The translations under genes were made by a program, and so were the position numbers. Shown piece by piece: positions 52,485-61,239 of a stretch of 64,000 nt of DNA; within the stretch, counting starts at the first letter, position 1, and every line of letters starts with the position of its first letter. The stretch is from NCBI RefSeq assembly GCF_000220525.1, contig NZ_AFPK01000029.1, positions 62,006 to 126,005 on the forward strand, in the 5' to 3' direction. The stretch comes from Ochrovirga pacifica (GTDB taxonomy: Bacteria; Bacteroidota; Bacteroidia; Flavobacteriales; Flavobacteriaceae). The notes under the pieces were generated by a model. That model was given only the letters and a program-made list of their open reading frames with translations. It was not told the DNA's origin and did not search any database.

Positions 52485-53810
52485 ATGAAAAACGTCGTAA
52501 TTATAGGAAATGGAATTGCAGGGGTTACCGCTGCAAGACACATCCGCAAAAAGTCCAATCATAAAATTACCATCATCTCTGCAGAAACAGATTACTTTTT
52601 TTCTAGAACTGCATTAATGTACATTTTTATGGGTCACATGAAATTTGAACATACACAACCTTACGAAAACTGGTTTTGGAAAAAAAACAGGATAGAATTG
52701 GTAAAAGCCTATGTAGATTCTGTAAATACCGATGCTAAAGAATTAGTATTAGACAACGGAACTAGTTTAAATTACGACGATTTAATCATCGCCACAGGAT
52801 CTAAACCAAATAAATTTGGTTGGCCTGGGCAAGATTTAAAAGCGGTTACTGGAATGTATTCTAAGCAAGACTTAGATACTATTACCCATTATTCCAAAGA
52901 TTGTCACCGAGCCGTCATAGTAGGGGGTGGATTGATTGGAATTGAAATGGCTGAAATGTTAGTTTCTAAAAATATTCCTGTTACTTTTTTGGTACGCGAA
53001 ACTAGTTTTTGGAACAAGGTATTGCCTGCTGAGGAGTCGGAAATGATCAACCGACACATTAAAGAACATCATATCGATTTACGTTTAGACACCAACTTGG
53101 TAGAAATTCTATCCGATGAAAATGGAAGAGCCAAAGCGGTGGTGACAGATAAAGGAGAAACCATAGCATGTAACTTGGTTGGATTGACTGCAGGAGTGAG
53201 TCCCAATGTATCTTTCTTAAAAGATTCAGGAATTGATTTAGACCGAGGCGTTTTAGTCAACCGACAATTAGAAACCAATATACCAAACGTATATGCTATT
53301 GGAGATTGTGCTCAACAACACCAGGCAATTGGGGAACGAAGAGCTATTGAGGCAGTTTGGTACACGGGTAGAATGATGGGCGAGACCGTAGCAAGAACCA
53401 TTTGCGGAAAACCCTCGGAATACCAACCTGGGCAGTGGTTTAATTCTGCTAAATTTTTGGATATTGAATACCAAACCTACGGATGGGTTTGGGCTAAACC
53501 TAGAGAAAACGAAGCTCGTTTCTATTGGGAACACAAAGATGGTAAAAAGTGTATCCATATTAATTACGACAAAGATTCTAAAGAATTTATTGGAATCAAC
53601 ACTTTTGGAATTCGAATGCGACACCAAAAGTTTGACCAATGGTTGCATGAAAAACAATCCGTACATCATGTGTTAGAACATTTAAAAGATGCCAATTTCG
53701 ATCCTGAATTCTATGCACAACACGAAGATGAAATCTTAGCCAAATTCAACTTAGAAAATGGAACTGATTTAAAAGCTAAAAAGAAAAGTTGGAAACGAAT
53801 TTTTGCTTAG
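52485..53810 (+). CDS. NAD(P)/FAD-dependent oxidoreductase
   Basis: 441 residues of the pyridine nucleotide-disulphide reductase type: FAD site VVIIGNGIAGVTAARHI (about 3-19), NAD(P) site AVIVGGGLIGIEMAEML (about 142-158), and NVYAIGDCAQ near residue 270. It resembles the reductase half of nitrite or rubredoxin reductases. An added C-terminal domain (about 310-441) is rich in aromatic and basic residues. It probably passes electrons from NAD(P)H to a partner, possibly the membrane ferredoxin encoded 90 bp downstream. Confidence 0.9.
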   Translation: MKNVVIIGNGIAGVTAARHIRKKSNHKITIISAETDYFFSRTALMYIFMGHMKFEHTQPYENWFWKKNRIELVKAYVDSVNTDAKELVLDNGTSLNYDDLIIATGSKPNKFGWPGQDLKAVTGMYSKQDLDTITHYSKDCHRAVIVGGGLIGIEMAEMLVSKNIPVTFLVRETSFWNKVLPAEESEMINRHIKEHHIDLRLDTNLVEILSDENGRAKAVVTDKGETIACNLVGLTAGVSPNVSFLKDSGIDLDRGVLVNRQLETNIPNVYAIGDCAQQHQAIGERRAIEAVWYTGRMMGETVARTICGKPSEYQPGQWFNSAKFLDIEYQTYGWVWAKPRENEARFYWEHKDGKKCIHINYDKDSKEFIGINTFGIRMRHQKFDQWLHEKQSVHHVLEHLKDANFDPEFYAQHEDEILAKFNLENGTDLKAKKKSWKRIFA

Positions 53811-53899
53811 TTACTTGTTCTTGGTTCTTAGTTCCTAGCTCAAAACAGCAAACCTCAGGACCATCAACCAACAACTAATAACCATCAACCAAAACAAAA
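53811..53899 (+). repeat. Heptamer-like repeats between the FAD oxidoreductase and ferredoxin genes
   Basis: Two short sets of seven-base units: TTGTTCT, TGGTTCT, TAGTTCC, TAGCTCA, and CCATCAA, CCAACAA, CTAATAA, CCATCAA. They fill the gap almost completely. Confidence 0.55.
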
Positions 53900-55513
53900 A
53901 TGAAAACAATTAAAAATACAGGATACATAATCACCTTTTTAGGTTTTGCTTTTTTTATAGGAAGCTTATTTGTCGGCACCTACAAGGTCACTCCAAAAGC
54001 TTATCAACAATGGATTGATAACAAAGGTATTAAAAGTGAGATTTTTATTAAAAACACCCAAAAGGAGCTTGTAAATAAAGAACTAAGCGCTTGGAAATTG
54101 TCTAACATCGTTCTAGACAACTTTAAGAAATCCAATACTTATCATAAAAATCAATCGAACATAGATTGGAACAAAGTTGTACATGTAAAATGGAGTAAAA
54201 CCTCTAAAGAATACATTTACCCGTTGATAAGAAACGCTGCTACAGGTTGGTTTGTAAACCACACGTCTCTTTGGTTTTTCCTTACTTTTGGTTTGACAAT
54301 TTTAGGTGGATTGATGGTGTTTGTTCCCGACTATAAGCTATTAGGACCTCCGGGAATTAAAAACAACGGAATTTTTCAACACAGTGCTACCAATAGAGGA
54401 ATTATTGGTTTTATAACAGCCTTCTTTTTTATCTCATTTTATATACTTCTTTACTTTTTTCCCAACTATATTATCAATCCTATTTTGGCTGTGAATGGGG
54501 TTAGCAAAGCGCTGAATGGAAATCCTGCCAGCCAATGGTTTTTGTACGGATTTATGTATTGCTCAGTAATGACGGTATTTGCCGTTCGTATGTTTATAAA
54601 ATACAGACACAATAAATATCAAACAATTCGTACTGCCGTAGTCTTATTTTTTCAAATTGCTTTTGCCTTTTTGATTCCAGAAATTTTAGTGGCTTTTAAC
54701 AAACCTTGGTTCGATTTTAAGAATGCTTGGCCGCTGAACTACACTTTCTTTTTTGATTGGAATTTAAACAACTTACTCAACAGTGGTAACCTAGGAATTT
54801 TTATGCTGGTATGGGGAATTGTTTTAACGGCTATTGTAGTACCTGTAATGGTCTATTTTTACGGTAAACGTTGGTATTGCTCATGGGTTTGCGGTTGTGG
54901 AGGATTAGCAGAAACATTAGGAGATCCTTACAGACAATTATCTGACAAATCATTAGCTGCCTGGAAAATAGAACGCTGGTTGGTGCACGGTGTATTGGTA
55001 TTTGCCATTGCTATGACGGGTCTAACTTTGTATGTTTACTTTGCTGAAATCCCTAGTTGGAAAGAAATTGGACTGGGAATTTCTGCCTACGATGTACAAA
55101 ATTGGTACGGATTTTTAATCGGTTCCATGTTTGCAGGTGTTATCGGAACTGGTTTTTATCCTATTTTAGGAAACAGAGTTTGGTGTCGTTTTGGCTGCCC
55201 TTTGGCAGCTTACTTAGGTTTGGTACAGCGTTTCAAATCTCGATTTAGAATCACCACCAACGGAGGGCAATGTATTTCTTGTGGGAACTGTTCTACCTAC
55301 TGTGAACAAGGAATTGACGTAAGAGCTTACGCTCAAAAAGGGCAAAACATTGTACGTGCTTCTTGCGTAGGTTGTGGAATTTGTTCTGCGGTGTGCCCTA
55401 GAGGAGTTTTAAAATTAGAAAATGGACCTGATACAGGAAAAACAAGAACTGAAGTGGATGACATTTTATTAGGAAATAATATTGATTTATTAAATATGAC
55501 CAAAAAAAAATGA
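53900..55513 (+). CDS. NapH/NosR-like membrane 4Fe-4S ferredoxin protein
   Basis: 537 residues. About six membrane helices surround a membrane-facing Cys motif (WYCSWVCGCGGLAETLGD) and another, NRVWCRFGCPLAAYL, as in NapH/NosR/CcoG-like proteins. Two [4Fe-4S] ferredoxin motifs follow: CISCGNCSTYCEQG (about 457-470) and CVGCGICSAVCPRG (about 492-505). An N-terminal helix and a periplasmic loop (about 30-110) are specific to this subgroup. Likely transfers electrons across the membrane, probably with the FAD oxidoreductase. Overlaps the next gene by 4 bp. Confidence 0.88.
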   Translation: MKTIKNTGYIITFLGFAFFIGSLFVGTYKVTPKAYQQWIDNKGIKSEIFIKNTQKELVNKELSAWKLSNIVLDNFKKSNTYHKNQSNIDWNKVVHVKWSKTSKEYIYPLIRNAATGWFVNHTSLWFFLTFGLTILGGLMVFVPDYKLLGPPGIKNNGIFQHSATNRGIIGFITAFFFISFYILLYFFPNYIINPILAVNGVSKALNGNPASQWFLYGFMYCSVMTVFAVRMFIKYRHNKYQTIRTAVVLFFQIAFAFLIPEILVAFNKPWFDFKNAWPLNYTFFFDWNLNNLLNSGNLGIFMLVWGIVLTAIVVPVMVYFYGKRWYCSWVCGCGGLAETLGDPYRQLSDKSLAAWKIERWLVHGVLVFAIAMTGLTLYVYFAEIPSWKEIGLGISAYDVQNWYGFLIGSMFAGVIGTGFYPILGNRVWCRFGCPLAAYLGLVQRFKSRFRITTNGGQCISCGNCSTYCEQGIDVRAYAQKGQNIVRASCVGCGICSAVCPRGVLKLENGPDTGKTRTEVDDILLGNNIDLLNMTKKK

Positions 55514-56373
55514 TTAAACTTTTTTCATCTATATTTTTATTACTTCCTTTTGTTGTTCTTGCACAGCAAAAGGAAGTTTTACATCAAGAATATTTTAAAG
55601 ATGGAAGTGTGCAGCACGAATGGTATATCCAAAACAACCACCCTGTAAAATATTGGAGAACGTACATGCACAATACCCAAAGTTATTACCAAAGAAATTA
55701 CAACTCCAACGGAAAAATAGTATCAGAAGGATGGTACAAAGAACATCAAAAAACAGGATATTGGACAGAACAATTGCACCCACAAGGTAAGGCTTCAGGA
55801 AATTATATAAATAATTTAAAAGAGCTTTATTGGGAATACAAAACAAACAATCACCTTGATTCTGCAGGGTATTACCACCTCAATAACAAAACTAAAATAT
55901 GGTCCTATTATATTCATCAACAATTGTCTAAACAGCAAAAATACCAACGTAAAGATTTATATTATCAAAAGGAATTTTACAAAAATGGCCAACTAAAAAA
56001 CGAAGGCTGGTTCTTAAGAGACAAGCCGCACGGCTTTTGGAAAACTTATACAAATGATAATGTTTTAATAGCATCTGGCACTTATAAAAATGGGAAAAAA
56101 AACGGATATTGGCACTTTTTTAATAAGAGTGGTTTTCCTGTAAAAGAAGGAACTTATGATGAAGATAAAAAACAAAAATGGTGGATATTTTTTAATACTC
56201 TAGGACAAATTTCTCACAAATGCGAATTTAAAAACAACACAAAAGATGGGTTGTGCATTTTTTATAAAAACAACAAAATAGTAAAAGGAAGTTATTACGA
56301 AAAAGGGATTCGGAAAAAGGAATGGAAAGACTGGAAATCTTTTAGAAAAGACTACAAAAAAATACATGAATAA
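55510..56373 (+). CDS. Exported MORN-like repeat protein (YwqK family)
   Basis: 287 residues with a signal peptide (about 1-18, FVVLAQQ). The body consists of MORN-type repeats, for example NGKIVSEGWYKEHQKTGYW, NGQLKNEGWFLRDKPHGFW, GTYKNGKKNGYWHFFNK and GTYDEDKKQKWWIFF. The family is often annotated as a YwqK antitoxin, but no toxin lies next to it. In this operon it more likely has an envelope role. It overlaps the preceding and following genes, so translation is coupled. Confidence 0.85.
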   Translation: MIKLFSSIFLLLPFVVLAQQKEVLHQEYFKDGSVQHEWYIQNNHPVKYWRTYMHNTQSYYQRNYNSNGKIVSEGWYKEHQKTGYWTEQLHPQGKASGNYINNLKELYWEYKTNNHLDSAGYYHLNNKTKIWSYYIHQQLSKQQKYQRKDLYYQKEFYKNGQLKNEGWFLRDKPHGFWKTYTNDNVLIASGTYKNGKKNGYWHFFNKSGFPVKEGTYDEDKKQKWWIFFNTLGQISHKCEFKNNTKDGLCIFYKNNKIVKGSYYEKGIRKKEWKDWKSFRKDYKKIHE

Positions 56374-57061
56374 AGTACTTGTAATTATACCTGCTTTTAA
56401 CGAAGAAAAATCGATTTCAAAAGTAATACATGATATTCCTAAAAAGGTAGTTGATGAAATTATAGTGATTAACAATAATTCTACTGACCAAACTGCTAAC
56501 CAAGCTAAAAATGCTGGTGCTACTGTATTGTTTGAACCCAATAAAGGATATGGCTATGCTTGCTTAAAAGGAATGGAGTATGTAAAAAATCAAAATTTAC
56601 AACCAGATATTATTGTTTTTTTAGATGGTGATTATTCCGATTATCCCGAACAAATTACAGAACTTATTTTACCAATTACAGCACATAATTACGATTTTGT
56701 AATTGGCTCTAGAAACAATCCACAAGTAGAAAAAGGAGCTATGACCCCACAACAAATCTTTGGAAACAAACTAGCGACCTCACTAATGAAACTCTTTTTT
56801 AATGCCAATTTTACCGACCTAGGTCCTTTTAGAGCTATTAAATACCCAGCTTTATTAGAATTAAAAATGCAGGATAAAACATATGGTTGGACTGTGGAAA
56901 TGCAGTTAAAAGCATTAAAAAATAAATTAACTTGCACCGAAATTCCAGTAAAGTATAGAAAACGTATTGGTACCTCTAAGGTATCTGGTACCGTTAAAGG
57001 AACTATCTTTGCCGGAATAAAAATATTAACTTGGATTTTTAAATACACTTTAAAACGATAA
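56366..57061 (+). CDS. GT2 glycosyltransferase, dolichyl/polyprenyl-phosphate sugar synthase-like
   Basis: 231 residues. GT-A fold with VIIPAFNEEKSISKVI (about 5-20), FLDGDYSDYPEQI (DxD-like, about 91-103) and FRAIKYPALLELKM ... YGWTVEMQLKAL, the pattern of DPM1/DPG-type synthases. There are no long membrane helices. It probably makes a polyprenyl-phosphate sugar. It overlaps the MORN-like gene by 8 bp, and the next glycosyltransferase starts 15 bp after its stop. Confidence 0.9.
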   Translation: MNKVLVIIPAFNEEKSISKVIHDIPKKVVDEIIVINNNSTDQTANQAKNAGATVLFEPNKGYGYACLKGMEYVKNQNLQPDIIVFLDGDYSDYPEQITELILPITAHNYDFVIGSRNNPQVEKGAMTPQQIFGNKLATSLMKLFFNANFTDLGPFRAIKYPALLELKMQDKTYGWTVEMQLKALKNKLTCTEIPVKYRKRIGTSKVSGTVKGTIFAGIKILTWIFKYTLKR

Positions 57062-57076
57062 ATAGAGAACAATTCT

Positions 57077-58684
57077 ATGAGTATTACAAACAATGAATTT
57101 GATTTTTGGTTTGCTTTCAGTTGGTTTTTAATAAGCATCTATTTCATCGCTTTAATTATGGTTCTTTTTTATGCTTTGGCCCAACTAAACCTTTTGTTCA
57201 ACTACTTAAAAGCTTTAAAGAAAAATAAAGAAGTTGAAAAAAACTGTCTAAAATTTGACCTTAACAAGCCAGAAGAGGTACCGTATGTAACCATACAGCT
57301 TCCTGTTTACAATGAAAAATATGTAATGAAGCGCTTGTTAAAAAACATTGCCACTATAGACTACCCTAGAGAGCGTTTAGAAATACAAGTTTTAGACGAC
57401 TCTACCGATGAAACAGTGGAAAAAACTAGAGAAAGAGTACAAACACTTGCAGATACAGGTCTTGATATTGTTCACATTACCCGTACCAATAGAGAAGGTT
57501 TTAAGGCAGGTGCTTTAAAAGAGGGACTCGCAATTGCTAAAGGAGATTTTATTGCAATTTTCGACTCTGATTTTTTACCTGAACCTAATTGGTTGTACAG
57601 AACAGTTCCTTATTTTAAAAATCCCAAAGTTGGAGTTGTACAAACCCGATGGGGACATATTAACAGAGATTTTTCTTTGTTAACAAAAATTCAAGCTTTT
57701 GCTTTAGACGCACATTTTACCCTAGAACAAATGGGCAGAAATGCCAAAGGACACTTTATAAACTTTAACGGTACTGCGGGTATTTGGAGAAAGGAATGCA
57801 TTTATGATGCTGGTAACTGGCAAGGAGATACCCTAACAGAAGATTTAGATTTAAGCTATCGTGCTCAATTAAAAGGATGGGAATTTAAATATTTAGTTGA
57901 TGTAGAAACCCCTGCAGAATTACCTGTAGTAATTAGTGCTGCACGTTCTCAACAATTTAGATGGAACAAAGGAGGTGCAGAGAACTTTCAAAAAATGTTT
58001 AAAAAAATCATGTGTTCTCAGTTGCCTTTCAAAACCAAAGCACATTGTGTATTACACCTGCTAAACAGCACCATGTTCTTAAACGTATTTATTGTTGGTT
58101 TGCTTAGTGTGCCTATGTTGTACATTAAAAACTACTACTCCGATTTTAAATTGTACTTTATTGCTATGAGCTTTTTTGGCTTAAGCACGCTTATTTTCTT
58201 TGTTTGCTATTGGTACGTGTACAAAAATATAAGACAGCAATCTGGTTTAGGACTTTTTGTAAAATATACTCGTACTTTTTTTACTTTTTTTAGCGTAGCT
58301 ATGGGCTTGTCTCTAAACAATTCTGGAGCAGTTATTGAAGGACATCGAAGAAAGAAAAGTGAGTTTGTAAGAACTCCAAAATTCAATATAAAAAACCTGA
58401 CCGACAATTGGAAAAACAATAAATATTTGCGTAAAAAACCCTCTAAAAATGTGGTATACGAAGGCTTACTTTGTATATACTTTTTGTTTGGAATTGCAAG
58501 TGCTTGGTTGGTTAGGTATATTGGTGAGAATGACAGAAACACCAACTATCAGTGGAACACAAAAACATTATTTGCTGCTAACGAATGGTATATGCCTTTT
58601 GATTCTGGTATGCTTATTTTTCATGTCATGCTATTTTTAGGTTTCGGATTTATATTTTATAAATCTGTATTTAAAAAAGTTTAA
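57077..58684 (+). CDS. Membrane GT2 glycosyltransferase, cellulose-synthase-like
   Basis: 535 residues. One N-terminal helix (about 12-40), a GT-A domain with QLPVYNEKYVMKRLL, QVLDDSTDETVE (about 110-121), FDSDFLPEPN (DxD, about 162-171), TEDLDLSYRAQL (about 254-265) and QQFRWNKGGAENFQ (QxxRW, about 293-306), then four C-terminal helices. These are the motifs of processive beta-glycosyltransferases. The partners suggest glycolipid or surface glycan synthesis rather than cellulose. Confidence 0.9.
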   Translation: MSITNNEFDFWFAFSWFLISIYFIALIMVLFYALAQLNLLFNYLKALKKNKEVEKNCLKFDLNKPEEVPYVTIQLPVYNEKYVMKRLLKNIATIDYPRERLEIQVLDDSTDETVEKTRERVQTLADTGLDIVHITRTNREGFKAGALKEGLAIAKGDFIAIFDSDFLPEPNWLYRTVPYFKNPKVGVVQTRWGHINRDFSLLTKIQAFALDAHFTLEQMGRNAKGHFINFNGTAGIWRKECIYDAGNWQGDTLTEDLDLSYRAQLKGWEFKYLVDVETPAELPVVISAARSQQFRWNKGGAENFQKMFKKIMCSQLPFKTKAHCVLHLLNSTMFLNVFIVGLLSVPMLYIKNYYSDFKLYFIAMSFFGLSTLIFFVCYWYVYKNIRQQSGLGLFVKYTRTFFTFFSVAMGLSLNNSGAVIEGHRRKKSEFVRTPKFNIKNLTDNWKNNKYLRKKPSKNVVYEGLLCIYFLFGIASAWLVRYIGENDRNTNYQWNTKTLFAANEWYMPFDSGMLIFHVMLFLGFGFIFYKSVFKKV

Positions 58685-58733
58685 TGTAACATTTTGTGCA
58701 CACTAGCGACCAAAAGCGTGTAAATTTTATTGA

Positions 58734-60071
58734 ATGTTTTCTTTCTTTTCTTCTTTAAAAATAACCAAGCTACATAGTGCCCTTTTGGTTTTGTGGACTT
58801 GTATTGTTTATTTTTTATTTGCTTACCAAACCAACAGAACCGATTTTATACAAGTATTAACGCTGTACAGTTTGTTGTTTTTAAGCTTTGGTTTGTTGTA
58901 TAATTATAGTGTGTTTCAGTTTAAAACTTTGCTTGGAGTTGGTCTTGTATTTCGTTTCTTATTATTGATAGCTCTTCCAAATTTATCAGATGATTTTTAT
59001 CGTTTTATATGGGATGGCAGAGCTTTCATTCAAGGCATCAATCCATATTTAATTCTCCCTGAAAACAACCCTGATATCATTCAAGACGGAGCTTTGCTGT
59101 ACAAAGGAATGGGACAAATGAATGGAAGTCACTATACTTGTTACCCTCCTTTAAATCAATTTGCTTTTGGGATTCCGGCTTTGCTAAAAAACAACAGTCT
59201 TTTGGCCAGTACAATTCTTATGAGACTTACACTAATTATTGCAGACCTCATCACCATATATTACGGAGTTAAATTGCTAAAATTGTTTAGCATAGCTCCC
59301 AAAAAAATACTTTTATATTTTCTTAATCCATTCATCATTTTAGAACTTACAGGAAACTTGCATTATGAGGGAATGATGTTGGCTTTTTTAAGTGCAAGTT
59401 TGTACTACCTTTTTTGTCAAAAAAACAATTTATCGGCTGTATTATTTGCTGGGGCTGTTTCTATCAAACTAATTCCCTTAATTTTTCTACCTGTTTTCTA
59501 TAAAAAATTAGGACTAAAAAAAATAATTGTATATGCAATGCTTGTAGGTTTGGTAAACCTTTTGTTATTCCTTCCTTTTTTAAGTCAAGATTTAGTCACT
59601 AATTTTATGTCTAGCATCCATTTGTACTTTCAGAACTTTGAATTTAACGCTAGCATTTATTATATCGTAAGAGCTATCGGTTATCAAGTTAAGGGCTACA
59701 ACATTATACAAAGTGTAGGAAGCGTAACTCCTTTTATTGTAATTGCTATTACGTTGGTATTGTCATTAATCCCCAAAAACAAGCACCACAAAACTTTAAT
59801 GACCAGTATGCTTTGGGTGATTTGTTCTTATTATTTTTTATCGAGTATTGTACACCCTTGGTACATAACCATTCCTTTATTTTTAAGTCTATTTACTCGA
59901 TTCAGATTTCCTATACTTTGGTCTTTTGTAATTATCTTTAGCTACAGTGCCTATACAAATGCTAGTTACCAAGAAAACTTGTGGTGGGTTAGTTTAGAAT
60001 ATACACTTTTGTTTTTTTGTTTGATGATGGAACTTTTTAACTGGAAAATATTTTCTAAATTCAAAACATGA
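58734..60071 (+). CDS. GT-C type polytopic glycosyltransferase (mannosyltransferase-like)
   Basis: 445 residues with about ten membrane helices. The N-terminal exoplasmic loop has LSDDFYRFIWDGRAFIQGINPY (about 83-104) with acidic residues typical of GT-C enzymes that use polyprenyl-phosphate sugars, and YPPLNQFAFGIPAL follows. It would use the lipid-linked sugar made by the upstream DPM-like protein. Its end overlaps DUF523 by four bases. Confidence 0.83.
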   Translation: MFSFFSSLKITKLHSALLVLWTCIVYFLFAYQTNRTDFIQVLTLYSLLFLSFGLLYNYSVFQFKTLLGVGLVFRFLLLIALPNLSDDFYRFIWDGRAFIQGINPYLILPENNPDIIQDGALLYKGMGQMNGSHYTCYPPLNQFAFGIPALLKNNSLLASTILMRLTLIIADLITIYYGVKLLKLFSIAPKKILLYFLNPFIILELTGNLHYEGMMLAFLSASLYYLFCQKNNLSAVLFAGAVSIKLIPLIFLPVFYKKLGLKKIIVYAMLVGLVNLLLFLPFLSQDLVTNFMSSIHLYFQNFEFNASIYYIVRAIGYQVKGYNIIQSVGSVTPFIVIAITLVLSLIPKNKHHKTLMTSMLWVICSYYFLSSIVHPWYITIPLFLSLFTRFRFPILWSFVIIFSYSAYTNASYQENLWWVSLEYTLLFFCLMMELFNWKIFSKFKT

Positions 60072-60490
60072 AAATCGTTAGTGCCTGCTTGGCAAACATT
60101 CCCTGTAGATTTGATGGCAAAGCAAAACCCAATCAGCAAATTATAGAGTTAGTAGCACAAGGAAAAGCTATTACAGTTTGCCCCGAAGAATTAGGAGGCT
60201 TGTCTACACCTAGAATTTCTGCAGAAAAACTAGGAGACAAAATCATCAATAAAAACGGAGAAGATGTTACGCAACAATATCAAAATGGAGCTCTAAAAGC
60301 ATTGAATATTGCTTTAGAAAATAAGTGTACAGAAGCCATTTTAAAATCTAAATCTCCTTCTTGTGGTTGTGGAAAAATTTACGATGGTACTTTTACAGGG
60401 CAATTGGTTCATGGAGATGGCGTATTTTGTAAGCTATTAAAAAAACATCATCTAAAGATCTTAACAGAAAAATCACTGAAAAGCAAGTAG
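60068..60490 (+). CDS. DUF523 family protein
   Basis: 140 residues with the family signatures: SACLANIPCRFDGK (about 5-18), ITVCPEELGGLSTPR (about 35-49) and LKSKSPSCGCGKIYDGTFTG (about 97-116). The conserved Cys residues suggest metal or Fe-S binding. Function unknown. It starts inside the stop of the GT-C gene and ends the operon. Confidence 0.88.
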   Translation: MKIVSACLANIPCRFDGKAKPNQQIIELVAQGKAITVCPEELGGLSTPRISAEKLGDKIINKNGEDVTQQYQNGALKALNIALENKCTEAILKSKSPSCGCGKIYDGTFTGQLVHGDGVFCKLLKKHHLKILTEKSLKSK

Positions 60491-60531
60491 AAAATACTCG
60501 CTTATTTTTCGTCAAAAAAAAATTAGTTATT

Positions 60532-60539
60532 TATCTTTG
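60532..60539 (+). promoter_or_regulatory. -7 promoter element of the superoxide dismutase gene
   Basis: TATCTTTG, 28 bp before the ATG. A TTCG at 60508-60511 lies 20 bp upstream as a weak -33 match. Confidence 0.5.
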
Positions 60540-60567
60540 ATAGATAATCAATAAAAACAATTATAAA

Positions 60568-61176
60568 ATGGCATTTGAATTACCAAATTTACCGTATGCA
60601 ACGGATGCATTAGAACCAAATATTGATGCGAAAACTATGGAAATACACCATGGAAAGCACCACGCAGCTTATACATCTAAATTGAACGCTGCTATTGAAG
60701 GAACAGACTTAGAAGGAAAATCTATTGAAGAAATCTTAGGCAACTTAGATATGAGCAATGGAGCTGTTCGTAACAACGGAGGTGGATTTTACAATCATAA
60801 CTTGTTTTGGTCTGTAATGTCGCCTAACGGAGGAGGAGAACCTACAGGAGAATTGGCTGAAGCCATTAACAAAGCATTTGGATCTTTTGAGGAGTTTAAA
60901 ACAGCTTTTTCTAACGCTGCTGCTACTCAGTTTGGATCTGGATGGGCTTGGTTATGTGTTGCCAAAGGTGGAGAAGTAAACGTTTGTTCTACTCCTAACC
61001 AAGACAACCCATTAATGCCAGGTGTTACTTGTGGTAACCAACCAATTTTAGGTTTGGATGTTTGGGAGCACGCATATTACTTAAACTACCAAAACAGAAG
61101 ACCAGATTATATTGAAGCGTTCTTTAATGTAATTAACTGGGAAGCTGTTTCTGCAAATTATGCTGCTGCTAAATAA
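60568..61176 (+). CDS. Superoxide dismutase (Fe/Mn type)
   Basis: A cytoplasmic enzyme of 202 residues that dismutates superoxide. The four metal ligands are visible: His in MEIHHGKHH (about 27), His in NHNLFWSVM (about 75-80), and Asp/His in [19 protein letters not shown] (about 164 and 168). Metal choice (Fe or Mn) is not settled by sequence. A single-gene unit ending at a strong terminator. Confidence 0.96.
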   Translation: MAFELPNLPYATDALEPNIDAKTMEIHHGKHHAAYTSKLNAAIEGTDLEGKSIEEILGNLDMSNGAVRNNGGGFYNHNLFWSVMSPNGGGEPTGELAEAINKAFGSFEEFKTAFSNAAATQFGSGWAWLCVAKGGEVNVCSTPNQDNPLMPGVTCGNQPILGLDVWEHAYYLNYQNRRPDYIEAFFNVINWEAVSANYAAAK

Positions 61177-61204
61177 TTAGCCAGTGTAACTTTATAGTTT
61201 ATAC

Positions 61205-61238
61205 AAAAAACACTCTCTGATATAGAGAGTGTTTTTTT
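61205..61238. terminator. Bidirectional terminator between sod and uvrB
   Basis: AAAAAACACTCTCT / AGAGAGTGTTTTTTT with a four-base loop. A and T runs on both sides suit the two convergent genes. Confidence 0.9.
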
Positions 61239-61239
61239 G

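Noticed and set aside
53268-53669. 133-codon open frame antisense to the FAD oxidoreductase gene
   Set aside because: It lies wholly inside a well-supported gene and shows no motif, so it is a chance frame.
55510-56373. Toxin-antitoxin system suggested by the YwqK family name
   Set aside because: The neighbours are a ferredoxin and glycosyltransferases; no toxin-like small gene is present and the protein has a signal peptide and MORN-type repeats.
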